Assembly: GCF_022682495.2 (NCBI RefSeq)
Contig: NC_071396.1
Location: forward strand, 23,805,735-23,869,734
Source: Desmodus rotundus
Taxonomy: Eukaryota > Chordata > Mammalia > Chiroptera > Phyllostomidae
Reading direction: 5' to 3'
DNA: 64,000 nucleotides
The notes below the pieces were generated by a model, which did no database searches, was not told where the DNA came from, and saw only the letters and a program-made list of their open reading frames with translations. This document shows positions 21,473 through 31,545 of this stretch, in pieces. Position numbers and translations under genes: made by a program. How positions within the stretch are numbered: position 1 is the stretch's first letter; every line of letters starts with the position of its first letter.

Positions 21473-21687
21473 TAAATGAAGTCCTGGGGAGTCAGTGGGG
21501 CAGAGAAAGAAAAGCCTAGAAACTGTTTCCTCTCCCAGGAAGCATCTAGAAGATGAGATGAGCACTTAGCCTGGGAGGGCTCCACCAGGCTTTAATGTGG
21601 TATCGCAGATTAGGAAAGGCAGGCTTTCAAATTACTTTTCCTTTCCTGCCTCCCTAACCTCTGCAGGAGGAAGGGGTTGAAGGGTTG
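21473..21687 (+). repeat. Inverted duplication, arm A
   Basis: This segment reappears in reverse complement at 24177-24390 with high identity; only a few mismatches are seen by eye. It has no coding frame and no transposon hallmarks. A GT microsatellite (about 21446-21464) precedes it. Confidence 0.9.
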
Positions 21688-21924
21688 TGGTATATACTCA
21701 TAAATGAATTCCTAGCAAGCATGTAATGTCATCGATTTGCCCTGAAACTCTGGTGACAGCCATTTCTGTGCTATTACAATAAAAACTAGTTATGTTCTCA
21801 AAGGTAAAATTATCCACTGCCCCGTGAGCATCCTGAGGTCAGGTGTATGAGCGTCCTTCGGATTCATTTCTGATCAAAGTGAATTCCTCTTCGTGTCTGG
21901 GTGGAAGTGCAAAGGTTGTACGTG

Positions 21925-22342
21925 GGGGTGTCCAACCCGCGGCCCACGGGCCACATGCAGCTCAGGATGGCTATGAATTCAGCCCAACACAAAATTGTAA
22001 ATTTAACCTTTTTTTGTTGTCATTTATTTATTTATTTATTTTTAGAGAGAGGGGAAGGGAGGGAGAAAGAGAGGGAGAGAAACATCAATGTGTGGTTGCC
22101 TCTCACGTGGCCCCCACTGGGAACCTGGCCCGCAACCCAGGCATGTGCCCCAACTGGGAATTGAACCAGCGACCCTTTGGTTCTCAGCCCACGCTCAATC
22201 CACTGAGCTACACCAGCCAGGGCTAATTTAACCTTTTTTTTGCTCATCAGTTTTTGTTAGTGTTTGTGTATTTAATGTGTGGCCCGAGACAACTCTTCTT
22301 CTTCCAGGGTGGCCCAGAGACACCCAAAGGTTAGACACCCCT
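21925..22342. mobile_element. hAT-type nonautonomous DNA transposon hosting a Ves SINE
   Basis: The terminal inverted repeats are GGGGTGTCCAACC at the left end and GGTTAGACACCCC at the right end. The inner text resembles CGGCCCACGGGCCACATGCAGC, a hAT MITE phrase. The body is split by the SINE at 22016-22223. Confidence 0.7.
22016..22223 (-). repeat. Ves-type SINE, minus strand, with 16-bp target duplication
   Basis: It ends CACCAGCCAGGGC. The 16 bases AATTTAACCTTTTTTT occur at 22000-22015 and again at 22225-22240 as a target-site duplication, so its insertion into the hAT element is clear. Confidence 0.9.
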
Positions 22343-23170
22343 GGGCCATTTGTTTCATAATGAGCAGGCAAACCCTGCCCCTAAAATAAAATATTTATTT
22401 TCTCTTCTCCTTTTTTGGCCTTGTTCCATATTGTGATAACTAGCCAAATGGACTCTTACATTCTAAGGGAAAGTGCTGATACTTAGAATTCAATATGAAA
22501 GCATATTTTAAAATCTGTAAGCAGGATTTCAGGGAGCTGCATGGTGTAGATCAATATTAAGATCATTTTGTGGAGCATACACGGGCAGACTAGTGTCTGT
22601 TAGGAGAAGCGTGTGTGCGCATGCTACTGGCGGTATCTTGGCTTAATGAAAATCCCTGTATTTGGCCTAAGTCTTGCGAGAGGCCCTTATTTTAGTAGTG
22701 AAGGCAGAGAAAAGATGGCTACAGCCGAGTAGTCTGAAAAACCTGAGGCTAAGCCTGCGTTGTTCAAGAAGAGTAGCCAGCCATTCAGCCTGCACGGCTA
22801 GGGGGCAATTGAAATGTGACCAGTCTGAATAAATGGAGGTGTTGCTGTTATTAGAAAATTCACACAGTCTCTCAAATGTTTGGTATATATAAAAAAAATG
22901 CAAGGTATCTCCTTAACTTTTATCAATGGGCTGTTGAAATATTTGAGACATTTTAACTTCATCTGTTTCCTTTTACCTTTTTGATGTGTCTCCTGGAAAA
23001 TCTGAAATTACTGATGAGGTTCCTATCACATTCCTACTGGAGAGGCTAAAATTGGCTTCCTCCAAGTTGACTTCTTATTGACTCTGTCTTCAGAGTGCTT
23101 TTTGTCACTTCTTATCACAATGTGCCAAAGCACTACAAGGTTTAAAAAGGAAGTCTACCAAGGTACTTAT
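22343..23170. other. Unassigned intergenic stretch
   Basis: There is no gene and no repeat I can name. Open frames are short and lack domains. Confidence 0.3.
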
Positions 23171-23760
23171 GGGCTGACTCACAGTGGGCTATTTGAGATA
23201 ATTCTGAATGGTTGACAACTCATTTAGGAGTCCCCGAGTTGTTCCTTTCAGGTATGTCAGACAAACTGAGAAAGAGCCCAAGGCTTGGCTAGAACTAAAT
23301 GATAAAGATTTATTCAAGGGTCTTAGAGTTTGCAAACTGGAAACCCAGCTAAGCAAAAGAACCAGTGTTCTGAAAAGGAAAGAGCTCTGATAGTAAAAAG
23401 AAAAAAAAAAGTGCACTCTTAAGGATAATCAGCCCTGCCTCCTTTGCTCTGGGATTGGTCCAGGATGGTATCATCAGATGCGAGGTGGTCTGGACGATGA
23501 AAGCAAGGTGAGCTGGGTCATGGACGTCAGGTGGTCTGGGTTTGTGAGTCCTGCAGGGGGTAATCAGAGGGTTATCTGGAGGCCCGTGTATGTCCAGGTA
23601 TTGATGCGGGACTGGAAAGTTCAAAAGTTTACGTTTTCAGGTGACAGGACAAGAATAGAATTTTTTCCTCAAGTCTCGACCTTCACAATGTTAATAATTA
23701 TAGCAGCTTAAAGTGACTCCATTTTATACATTTCTGTCTTCACTCCTTCCTCAGGTAGAA
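23171..23760 (-). repeat. LTR-like segment, antisense
   Basis: GATTTATTCAAGGGTC, an A-rich block, GGGATTGGTCC and a G-rich tail follow the order of an ERV LTR read backwards (poly(A) signal, then CCAAT box). No provirus interior is present. The family is not identified. Confidence 0.4.
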
Positions 23761-24110
23761 AGGCCGCCTTCACTCAGAAAAGAAGGGTATGCCTGCAGAC
23801 TCAACGCCAGAACTCTTTAGCTTTAAAGAGATTCCTTGTGATGTAGGAACAAAATGCGTGTTTTCGTTTCTCCCGTTATTTCTCAGTCGCCAATAACCCC
23901 AAGCCTCTGGGCTAGTGAGTGATGAAAGCTGAGGCGTGCCTACCTGTCTAGGAGGGAAGTGTGTATTCCATCTGTGTCGGGGAGGGCCACACGCCATCTA
24001 CAACTCTTTGCCTTTACCTTTTTTCTGGTATAGAAACAAATCTGTAGGGCATCCTCTCAAATACAGTAGTATTTGACTTTGTCTTTCTATTTTGTAAACA
24101 TTTTATTGCC
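23761..24110. other. Unassigned stretch
   Basis: Nothing recognised apart from ordinary intergenic sequence. Confidence 0.25.
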
Positions 24111-24113
24111 AGG

Positions 24114-24179
24114 CGTCGCATTGGGGATAAAACGGAACCCTTTTTATCCCCAATGCGACGGAACCCTTTTTATCCCCAA
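24114..24179 (+). repeat. Hairpin and 26-bp-period tandem repeat at edge of inverted copy
   Basis: The arms 24114-24132 and 24142-24160 are perfect 19-nt reverse complements around a 9-nt loop. The 21 bases at 24133-24153 recur at 24159-24179, a 26-bp period overlapping the hairpin. It lies immediately left of arm B. Confidence 0.9.
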
Positions 24180-24390
24180 CCCTTCAACCCCTTCCTCCTG
24201 CAGAGGTTAGGGAGGCAGGAAAGGAAAAGTAATTTGAAAGCCTGCCTTTCCTAGTCTGCGATACCACATTAAAGCCTGGTGGAGCCCTCCCGGGCTAAGT
24301 GCTCATCTCATCTTCTAGATGCTTCCTGGGAGAGGAAACAGTTTCTAGGCTTTTCTTTCTCTGCCCCACTGACTCTCCAGGACTTCATTT
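24177..24390 (-). repeat. Inverted duplication, arm B
   Basis: This is the reverse complement of 21473-21687. At its right edge a 15-nt perfect hairpin follows (24388-24402 with 24409-24423). The hairpin loop repeats the CTTCATTTAAAG text that the source arm also contains. Confidence 0.9.
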
Positions 24391-24724
24391 ACCCAGATAC
24401 TTCATTTAAAGTATCTGGGTAAACAGAGCTCTAGCAATTCTCTCCTGGTTATCCTAACATTTCTGGTAAGAGCAAGGGCTTTTATAATGCTATCGAGTGT
24501 GTGCAGGGTTGTCATATTCATACAGATGCATCGTTTGATGGAATATGAATGCGTCAGAGAAACCGTAATTCCTCAGTTAAGAGATTTGGTGCCGTAGATA
24601 AAGTATTTAAAACCTTATTTGTCCTGTTGGGTACTGCTTTCAAGTTTCTGACTGAGCTTGGTTAAGTGAGAAGTGTAATTTTGAAGGAACTTTTAGCTTT
24701 CACTCATTCAGTGGACATGTATTG

Positions 24725-24965
24725 CCCTTTGGCTCTGGCGAGAGGCTTCACGATAAAGCCGGTGTCTCAAATACAGCGTTGTCGACATTTTTGGGCTGGG
24801 TCCTTCTTAGGGTGGGGGGGCTGCTGTCTAATACATTATGTTTAACAGCATCCCTGGTGCCATTAGCCTCCCCCCTCTCTTTTCGACAACCAGAAATGTC
24901 TCCAGACAGTGCCACATTTCCCCTGGGGAGCAAACTCATCACCCCAGTTGAGAGGCATTGATGAT
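24725..24965. repeat. hAT-Charlie-type MITE
   Basis: AGCATCCCTGG, AACCAGAAATGTCTCCAGACA and TTTCCCCTGGGG are phrases of a common mammalian nonautonomous hAT element. A small antisense piece of the same family is at about 57265-57345. Confidence 0.55.
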
Positions 24966-26400
24966 AACAAGGGAGAGTCGTGAGAGTTGGAGGTGGGGGT
25001 GGGGGAAGCATGGGAAGGGCAGTTGGGATGGGAAGTATGAATGGGTTTGAGAGACATTAAGGAAGAAGAATAGAGAAATCTCCGTGACTGGTGAAACGTG
25101 GGGACTTGGGGAGAGGGAGGCGGCAGCAACAAGCCCTGTTCAGGCAACTGGAGAGATTGTGGTGCTTTTACTGAAGGAAAGAACAAAGCAGGATGAGGTA
25201 TATAGGAGAAGGTGAGCTCCCTTTCAGACACGTGGGGTGTGAGGAGGGGGCAGGACGGAATGGATACCTAAAACGCAATCTGATTGTTTTGTTGGAGATT
25301 CTCAAACAGTCCACCAAGGCTAAGTAGAGAAGAAAACTTAAAAAACAAGATTCGAAAACATTTCAGGATTGAGACATACCGAATTGAGATGGTGGTGGAG
25401 GAGGAGGAGAGCTGAGAGAAGAGAAAAAGAAAGACATGTAATTCCGACAAACAGGCAGGGAAGAGTGAAGAGAGGGAATTGCTTATTCATTTAGTGTTTA
25501 TCGAATGCCAATAACCGTTCCGCGATTTTAATTTCAAAGAAGCTGGAAAATTAATAGTTTTTGCAACTCGCTTTCTTACACAACATTTTAGCATAAAAAA
25601 TTTCAAACATACAGAACAGTTGAAAGAATGTTACAGCAACACCCACAGATCTGTCACCTAAATTATATAATTAATATTTTACTATAATGGCTTGATTACA
25701 AATCTGTCCATACTATCATCTTATTTATCTGATGCATTTTAGAGTAAGATGCAGAAATCAGCCATATGTACTCCAACCATGTCCACATATACATATTATG
25801 AACTGATGTTCAACATTTGTCTAAAGTCTGCCAATCTGGTTCTTTTTAATATCATATTCAAAGTCCCTGTCCAATTCTCTTGGTTGGAAAATGGGTAGCT
25901 CCACATTTTACTTTATATAAGTTTTCGTGACCTCTTTGCCATGCTACTACTGAAGACCTTTGCCAACAATGATGCTAGGTTAGATCCTTGAACAGAGAGG
26001 CTGGCCACATTTGCATACGTCCCTTCTGTGTCTGGGACCTCCTGTGTAGCTGGGTACAAATTTGGATCTCTAATTATTTGTTCAACGTGGTTTTGCCATA
26101 TGATGTTCTTTCTCGATTGAATAGAGTTAAGCTTAAGTCAAATCCCAGGCATCTGGGGATGACTAACTTCCAAGGAATGCTTTGCCAACTTTTGTCGTTC
26201 GCCTTCGTGATGCCCTTAAGAGTCCGTCAAAGAGTAAACTGTGCAGCGTTTGTTATAGAGACTTTGGATCTACATTTGTAGGTTCAAGTGTTGCCTTTGC
26301 TGTTCCTTGACACTTGGGAATTTCACATAAGCCTTTGCGTGTAATAGAGCTTTGTCAACTGTGACCTGGTCCACAAATGTCGTCTATTGTTTGACTCTCA
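24966..26400. other. Intergenic DNA with probable old LINE-like remnant
   Basis: Around 25590-25720 AAAAATTTCAAACATACAG and GTTGAAAGAATGTTACAG resemble an ancient interspersed repeat. No gene is seen. Confidence 0.3.
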
Positions 26401-26485
26401 AAGGATGTGAAAAAAAAAGCAGCAGTCTTCATTCTCCTTTCCTCCTTCCTTGCCTCCCTTTTTCTTTCTCTTCTTTTGTCTCCAG

Positions 26486-26796
26486 AACTTGTAGAGTATA
26501 TCACAGAAGAAAATAGTAAGGAAACAAATAGTTCAGAATCAAAGATATCCTGTGAAAGACAGAATAAAACTCAAGATTCACACCATGCTGTCTCAGTACA
26601 GAAAGCAGCAGAAAAGTCTCAGCCTCAGACGGATTGTGCTCTTGGAGGAGCCTGGATTCGAGAAGAGAGCGGTCTTGTGAAAGGCGTGAAACAAAGGCCT
26701 TTCAAGCACTCCGGAATGGCGCAGAGACCAGAGCACACCCTGGCAAAGTTACTCAACTTGATTTCCCCAAACTATTTCCCCAGAAGGGCCGCCTGA
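26486..26796 (+). other. Possible orphan 3'-terminal exon (open frame after splice-acceptor-like site)
   Basis: A long pyrimidine tract (about 26430-26480) ends in TCTCCAG at 26479-26485, a strong-looking splice acceptor. The next bases are open for about 103 codons to the TGA at 26794-26796, in a hydrophilic, Ser/Gln/Lys-rich frame. I recognise no protein family. An open frame this long is not rare by chance, so this is only a candidate exon of an unknown upstream transcript or a coincidence. Confidence 0.2.
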
Positions 26797-27839
26797 GGAC
26801 AACTGGCCACCTGCCCTTATGTTCTCTATTTTAAAGAAAGTAATTAGAAAAGAGGCTAGTAATTAATTAATATTGCTATACTTTAACATGGCTTATAGGA
26901 CCATTAATTTTTTTTTTGATAAAGATAGTTAAGGGGGGAGGTTTAAAAATGCTAACATGCTGGATAGTTATTCCAAAATTTCAAAGTGGCTAGCAATGAA
27001 ATTCTAACTTCAATACTTGGAACATGATTGAATAATGTGACTTTAATCTTGTTTTAATTTACTGCCTGGAACTTTTACAAATACCGATGATGTTTAAAAA
27101 TGCTTCTTAAATATAGGTAACTAGATTTCCTAAGTAATGAAAATAGCAACAAGATTTACAATGAGGGAAAATTTAATATTAATATTGAAGCCAGAATGTT
27201 GACAAATTTCATTACAGTGAACTGTTGCTAACTTCTGAGAAGAAGAAAGGATAGAATTTGCCTTCAAGCGTTTGCTTGGGAAAGTGGTGATTAATAGCCT
27301 GACATCTGATTTCGTGTGTGTGCCAACGGTACCTCCTTTCTTCTTCCTTTTCATAGGCAGTGACAATAGGGGGACATGTTTAATATTGATGAGTTTGACC
27401 TCCTGGGAATTATAGTATATGCACCCTTTTAAAATACAAAGTCTGCCTTATTTATATGGTAAACACAGAATTTTGGAGCTTAGCATTTTAATCAACTCTA
27501 ATCTCTCAGTATTTTGTGGTTCCTCCACCTCGCCATTCTGTTAAAAAAAGAAGTTAAAATGAATTGAAGGCTAATATTCTCCTGTGGAGGGCGAGGTCTA
27601 CGTGGAATATAAAAGCATTAGTATGTGTAGTAACCCTTCCTAAACCATGTGCACGTAAGTGTTAAGGAAAATCAATGATTAAAGAAGAGTTCATTCATCC
27701 CACAAATATTGATTGACAAGCCACGCTTCCGAAGGCAGGTGTGTGGGTGGGTGGGTGTGTAAGTGTGTGTAGCTCAGCACCTCTAAATTGAAATTTGGCT
27801 TCCGTGTTTCCCTGTTTCAACTTTCCCTTTCTGTTTAAC
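26797..27839. other. Intergenic flank upstream of the FMN2 CpG island
   Basis: AT-rich, with no gene. A short GGGT/GT repeat lies at about 27740-27772, just before the GC content rises. Confidence 0.3.
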
Positions 27840-28262
27840 TTTCCTCGGGCCTGTCCCGGAGCTGGGAAGTTCTGCGTGCACCTTCCAGCTCTCGGGGCGG
27901 GTGCAACGCATGCAATCCGCCCTGGAGATCCCAGTGGCGGAGAGAGACGGAGGGAACGTTTTTTTGCGCCCGGCCGGGGCGAGGAGCCCCGCGTGGGCCC
28001 CGCGGGCGGCGGGCGGGGAGCCAGGCCCGGGTTGCGTCCCGCGCAGCCATTGGCTGGTGCCGCGCGCCGCACTGAGCATGTTCGCGCCTCGCGGTCCCGG
28101 GCTGCAGCCGCCGACGCAGCCGCCGCACATTGTGCAGAGCGGCCGCAGCTGAGAGCGCGGCCAGCGGGGCTCGCGTGGGCCTCCCTTCCCAGCGGCTCGC
28201 CCGGCAGCCTGGCTGGTCTGGGAGACTCCCGGCGCCCGGGCCGGGGGCTCCGGAGGCCCGCG

Positions 28263-28271
28263 ATGGCCTGA
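28263..28271 (+). promoter_or_regulatory. Minimal upstream ORF (ATG GCC TGA) before FMN2 start
   Basis: This is a two-codon uORF with G at -3 and G at +4, ending 30 bases before the FMN2 ATG. Its context is as good as that of the main start, so it may lower or condition FMN2 translation if the mRNA includes it. A longer uORF could start at 28078. Confidence 0.45.
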
Positions 28272-28301
28272 GTGCCCGAGGCGTGGCAGCCGGAGTGCGA
28301 C

Positions 28302-29835
28302 ATGGGGAACCAGGATGGGAAGCTGAAGAGGAGCGCAGGTGATGCCACCCACGAAGGCGGCGGCGGCGCGGAGGATGCTGTTGGGCCCAGGGATGTGGAG
28401 GCCACAAAGAAGGGGAGCGGGAGCAAGAAGGCTGCGGGCAAGCACGGCAAGGGGGGCGGCGGCGGCGGCGGCGGGGAGCCCGGCAAGAAGAAGAGCAAGT
28501 CGGACTCCAGAGCCTCGGTGTTTTCCAACCTTAGGATCCGGAAGAACCTGTCCAAGGGGAAAGGCGCCGGCGGCTCCCGCGAGAATGTGCTGGACTCCCA
28601 GGCGCTGCAGACCGGGGAGCTGGACAGCGCTCCCTCCCTGATCACCAAGACCCCGGACCTCAGCCTGTCCGCGGACGAAACCGGCCTGTCGGATACCGAG
28701 GGCGCCGACCCTTTTGAGGTGACCCGTCCAGGTGGCCCTAAGCAGGCGCAGGCCAGGGTCGGGGGCCAGGCTGTCGCCGAGGATTTGGAAACTGCGGCGG
28801 GGGCGCAGGATGGACAAAGGACCAGCTCCGGCTCGGACACAGACATCTATAGCTTCCACTCGGCTACGGAGCAAGAGGATCTGCTCTCAGACATCCAGCA
28901 GGCGATACGCCTGCAGCACCTCCAGGGCGCCCAGGAGCCAGCGGTGTCCCCCGTCGCCGGCTCCCCACAGCCCGGGGCCTTCCTGGGCCTGGACCGATTC
29001 CTGCTGGCGCCGAGCTGCGTGGCTGGGGAGGCCCCGGGCAGTCCCGACACAGAGCCGGCGCTGTCCGCGCTCTCTGACCTGCGGGAAAGCCCGGTCGCTG
29101 AGCCCCCGGTGCCCGAGCCACCGCCGCCCCCCAGCGGCCGCCGAGCCTCGGAGGCGCCCGTCTTGCCGGTGGCTCAGCCCACAGCCGCGGACTCACCCTC
29201 GTCCACCGTCTTCCAGTTTCCCGAGGCCGGGCCCGGGGAAGGTGCGGCCAGAGCCCCTGTGCGGAGGGCTGGGGACACGGATGAGGAAGGCGAGGAGGAT
29301 GCTTTTGAGGATGCTCCCCGCGGCTCTCCGGGGGAGGAGTGGGGCCTGGCGGTGGAAAAGGCCTCGCAGGGGCTCGGGGGAGAGCCGGGGGAGGGGGCGC
29401 GAGGGCCCTGCGCTCCCGAGGCCGCCTCCCTGCCCGGCAGCCCGGCGCCCAGCCCACGCTGCTCCAAGCCCTACCCGCCCATCACCCCCTGCTACATCAA
29501 GACCACCACCCGGCAGCTCAGCTCGCCCAACCACTCCCCGTCGCAGTCCCCCAGCCAGAGCCCCAGGATCAAGCGGCGCCTGGAGTCCTCACTGAGCCGG
29601 GGACCCAGAGCTGCCCTCGCCTCCGCGGCTGCCCCAGCCAAGAAGCACCGGGCGGACGGCGGCCTCGCGGGCGGCCTCAGCCGCTCTGCCGACTGGACGG
29701 AGGAACTGGACGCCCGTGCGCCCCGGGTCGGAGGCTCCGCACACCTGCTGGAGCGCGGGGCGGCCGCCGACGGTGGAACGACCCGGGCGCCTGGGGCGCA
29801 GGCGGCTGGGGAAGGCTTCCAGAACGTGTTCACGG
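28302..29835 (+). CDS. FMN2: FMN2 (formin-2) exon 1 coding sequence
   Basis: Formin-2 nucleates straight actin filaments; it is known for spindle positioning in oocytes and for roles in neurons. This exon encodes the first 511 residues plus one base. The start [17 protein letters not shown] at 28302, has G at +4 and follows an in-frame stop at 28269-28271. The region is largely disordered: poly-Gly (about residues 53-60), a basic [17 protein letters not shown] stretch, [20 protein letters not shown], acidic [15 protein letters not shown], and [21 protein letters not shown] with repeated SPSQ units. The exon ends VFT-G, with donor GTGAGC at 29836. Identity rests on strong resemblance to the remembered human protein. 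The glutamine tract I expect near residue 205 is only LQHLQ here. The actin-binding FH2 domain is downstream of the window. Confidence 0.95.
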
Positions 29836-29920
29836 GTGAGCTCGCCCCGCCGCCGGGTCTGCAGGTCGCAGGTCGCCTGCCAGTTAGGCCCTCCCCTGCC
29901 ACCCACCCTCTCGGGCTCTG

Positions 29921-31320
29921 AGAAGCCGTGACCTGCTCGTGGCGTGTCCCTTCTTCGCAGGGATTCACTCCACGTCCGGCTCCCCCGCTTAGTGAAATCT
30001 TTTTTCCTTACGTTTCAAAGGGAACAACTCAGTCGTGTCTGTCCTAAGTCATCTCAAGAATGGGCTGCTCTGTCCATTTCTCCAAAATATCTCTTGTTCT
30101 CTGTGTCCATTTCGACCAGGCAGATAAACACTTTTTTTCCATCGTTAGCTGACCCATCATCCTCTTTCCTTCCTCATGCCCACCCACAGCATTAAAAACA
30201 AACAAACAAAATTGCTCACGGTCCGTGTGGAGAAATAAAGCATTTGTTTGGTGTGGTCTGCCTGGAGGTGGTGTCTCCCTGCCGGGATATAGGTTCGTAT
30301 CTGTAGGTGAGTGATGGCTTCTATCTCGCCGCACTCCTAACTAGTGGACTGCGTGGTGGAGTTCCTCCTGCTTCGTGATGCAATCAAATCCAATGCATAG
30401 CATTAGGAACTTAATACATAATGCAATAGGATGTTAGGGGTAATTTTCATTTCCCTAATATTCTGGTTTCATGGTCATCAAAACAGGGGGGAGGTTGGAG
30501 CTAGTGAAGGTGGGAAGGCCCCAAGCACCCCGTTATCCAGCCGGTACCTCTCTTTTGCGTTTGCTGTAGACTTTTTTAGGCACCAGAAAGCCCAGCTAAC
30601 GGGTTAGTTTACTGCGGTAAATGCCTGGGGGTACTATGAGGTTATCCTTTCTTACAGCCTCGTAGACACCAAGGGCTTGCCTTAAGAGCCCACTCAAGCA
30701 GTGCCAGTTTGCTTCATGCTCACCGCCTTCTCCTCTTACTGATTAAATGGAATACTGAATGTAAGAATTCAGAGAGTAGGAAACTAATGAAAACTCGTGC
30801 CGGTACTGATAGGTTCGGGATAAATATTTAAATACTTTAACTTTTCAAAATATAATTGGAAAAGCTAAAGTCATGTGTTGTGTTGTTTTAATAAATAAGT
30901 CATAACATATTGCTTAGATGACATTTCTCAACGAGCGTGGCTACTTCTTAGCTCACTAATGGTGTCAATATTTTGGTATTTTATTGATTGACCACATTTT
31001 TATTTCAATGTATGGGCTGCCTTTTATTTTATATTTATTGATTCTTATACTTAAGTGTAATATTTTACATGCTTTCTCTCTCCCTCTCCTTTTTACTTCT
31101 TTTCCTTTCTTCTTTTTATTGCATATGTTAAATTTAAAGAAATATTCCTAGTCTAGTTCCCACTAGGCGAATTGTAAACAAACAAACACAACCTCCCAAA
31201 AGACCATTTTTGAAGGAAGAAGATTGGAAATTTGAGTTGATTCCTGTGAATTTAATGTTGGTGAGAAATCATGTATTTTCTCTGTATTTAGGTAACATTC
31301 TTTTCTTTTTTTACTGTTCC
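29921..31320. other. Intron stretch without recognised features
   Basis: AT content rises away from the CpG island. I see no repeat I can name and no exon-like frame. Confidence 0.3.
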
Positions 31321-31324
31321 AAGT

Positions 31325-31545
31325 CCTTTATTTTTTATTTTTTTCACATTTTTTATTGTCGTTCAAGCACAGTTGTCTCCATTCCCCCCCCCCACTCCCC
31401 CCACCAGCCATCCCCACTTCCCACCCTGGATCCCACCTCCTTTGGTTTTTTCCATGCGTCCTTTATCCATGTTCCTGAAAACCCCTCCCCCTTTACCCCC
31501 AGTATCCCCGCCCACCTCCCCACATTATTTTTCTAAAAGTGAGAA
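31325..31545 (-). mobile_element. Bat L1 3'-end fragment
   Basis: TTTTTATTGTCGTTCAAGCACAG followed by C-rich blocks (CCCCCCACTCCCCCCACC) and CCATGCGTCCTTTATCCATG is the antisense of a bat L1 3' UTR. Confidence 0.6.

Larger units (their letters stand above)
27840..29920. promoter_or_regulatory. CpG island and FMN2 promoter/first exon
   Basis: GC content and CpG density rise sharply from about 27840 and fall after about 29920, covering the 5' UTR, exon 1 and the first bases of intron 1. An inverted CCAAT box (ATTGG) is at 28049-28053. No TATA box is evident, as is common for CpG-island promoters. The transcription start cannot be fixed from sequence; the 5' UTR probably starts in the 28000-28150 area. 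Confidence 0.75.

Noticed and set aside
28272..28301. N-terminal extension of FMN2 from a GTG at 28272
   Set aside because: GTG is not a normal start in mammals; the ATG at 28302 matches the known formin-2 N-terminus and an in-frame stop lies just upstream.
27695..28874. Two long minus-strand open frames (about 363 and 383 codons) over FMN2 exon 1
   Set aside because: They lie in a GC-rich CpG island where stop codons are rare, overlap the FMN2 coding exon in other frames, and are dominated by Pro/Ala/Arg/Gly with no domain.
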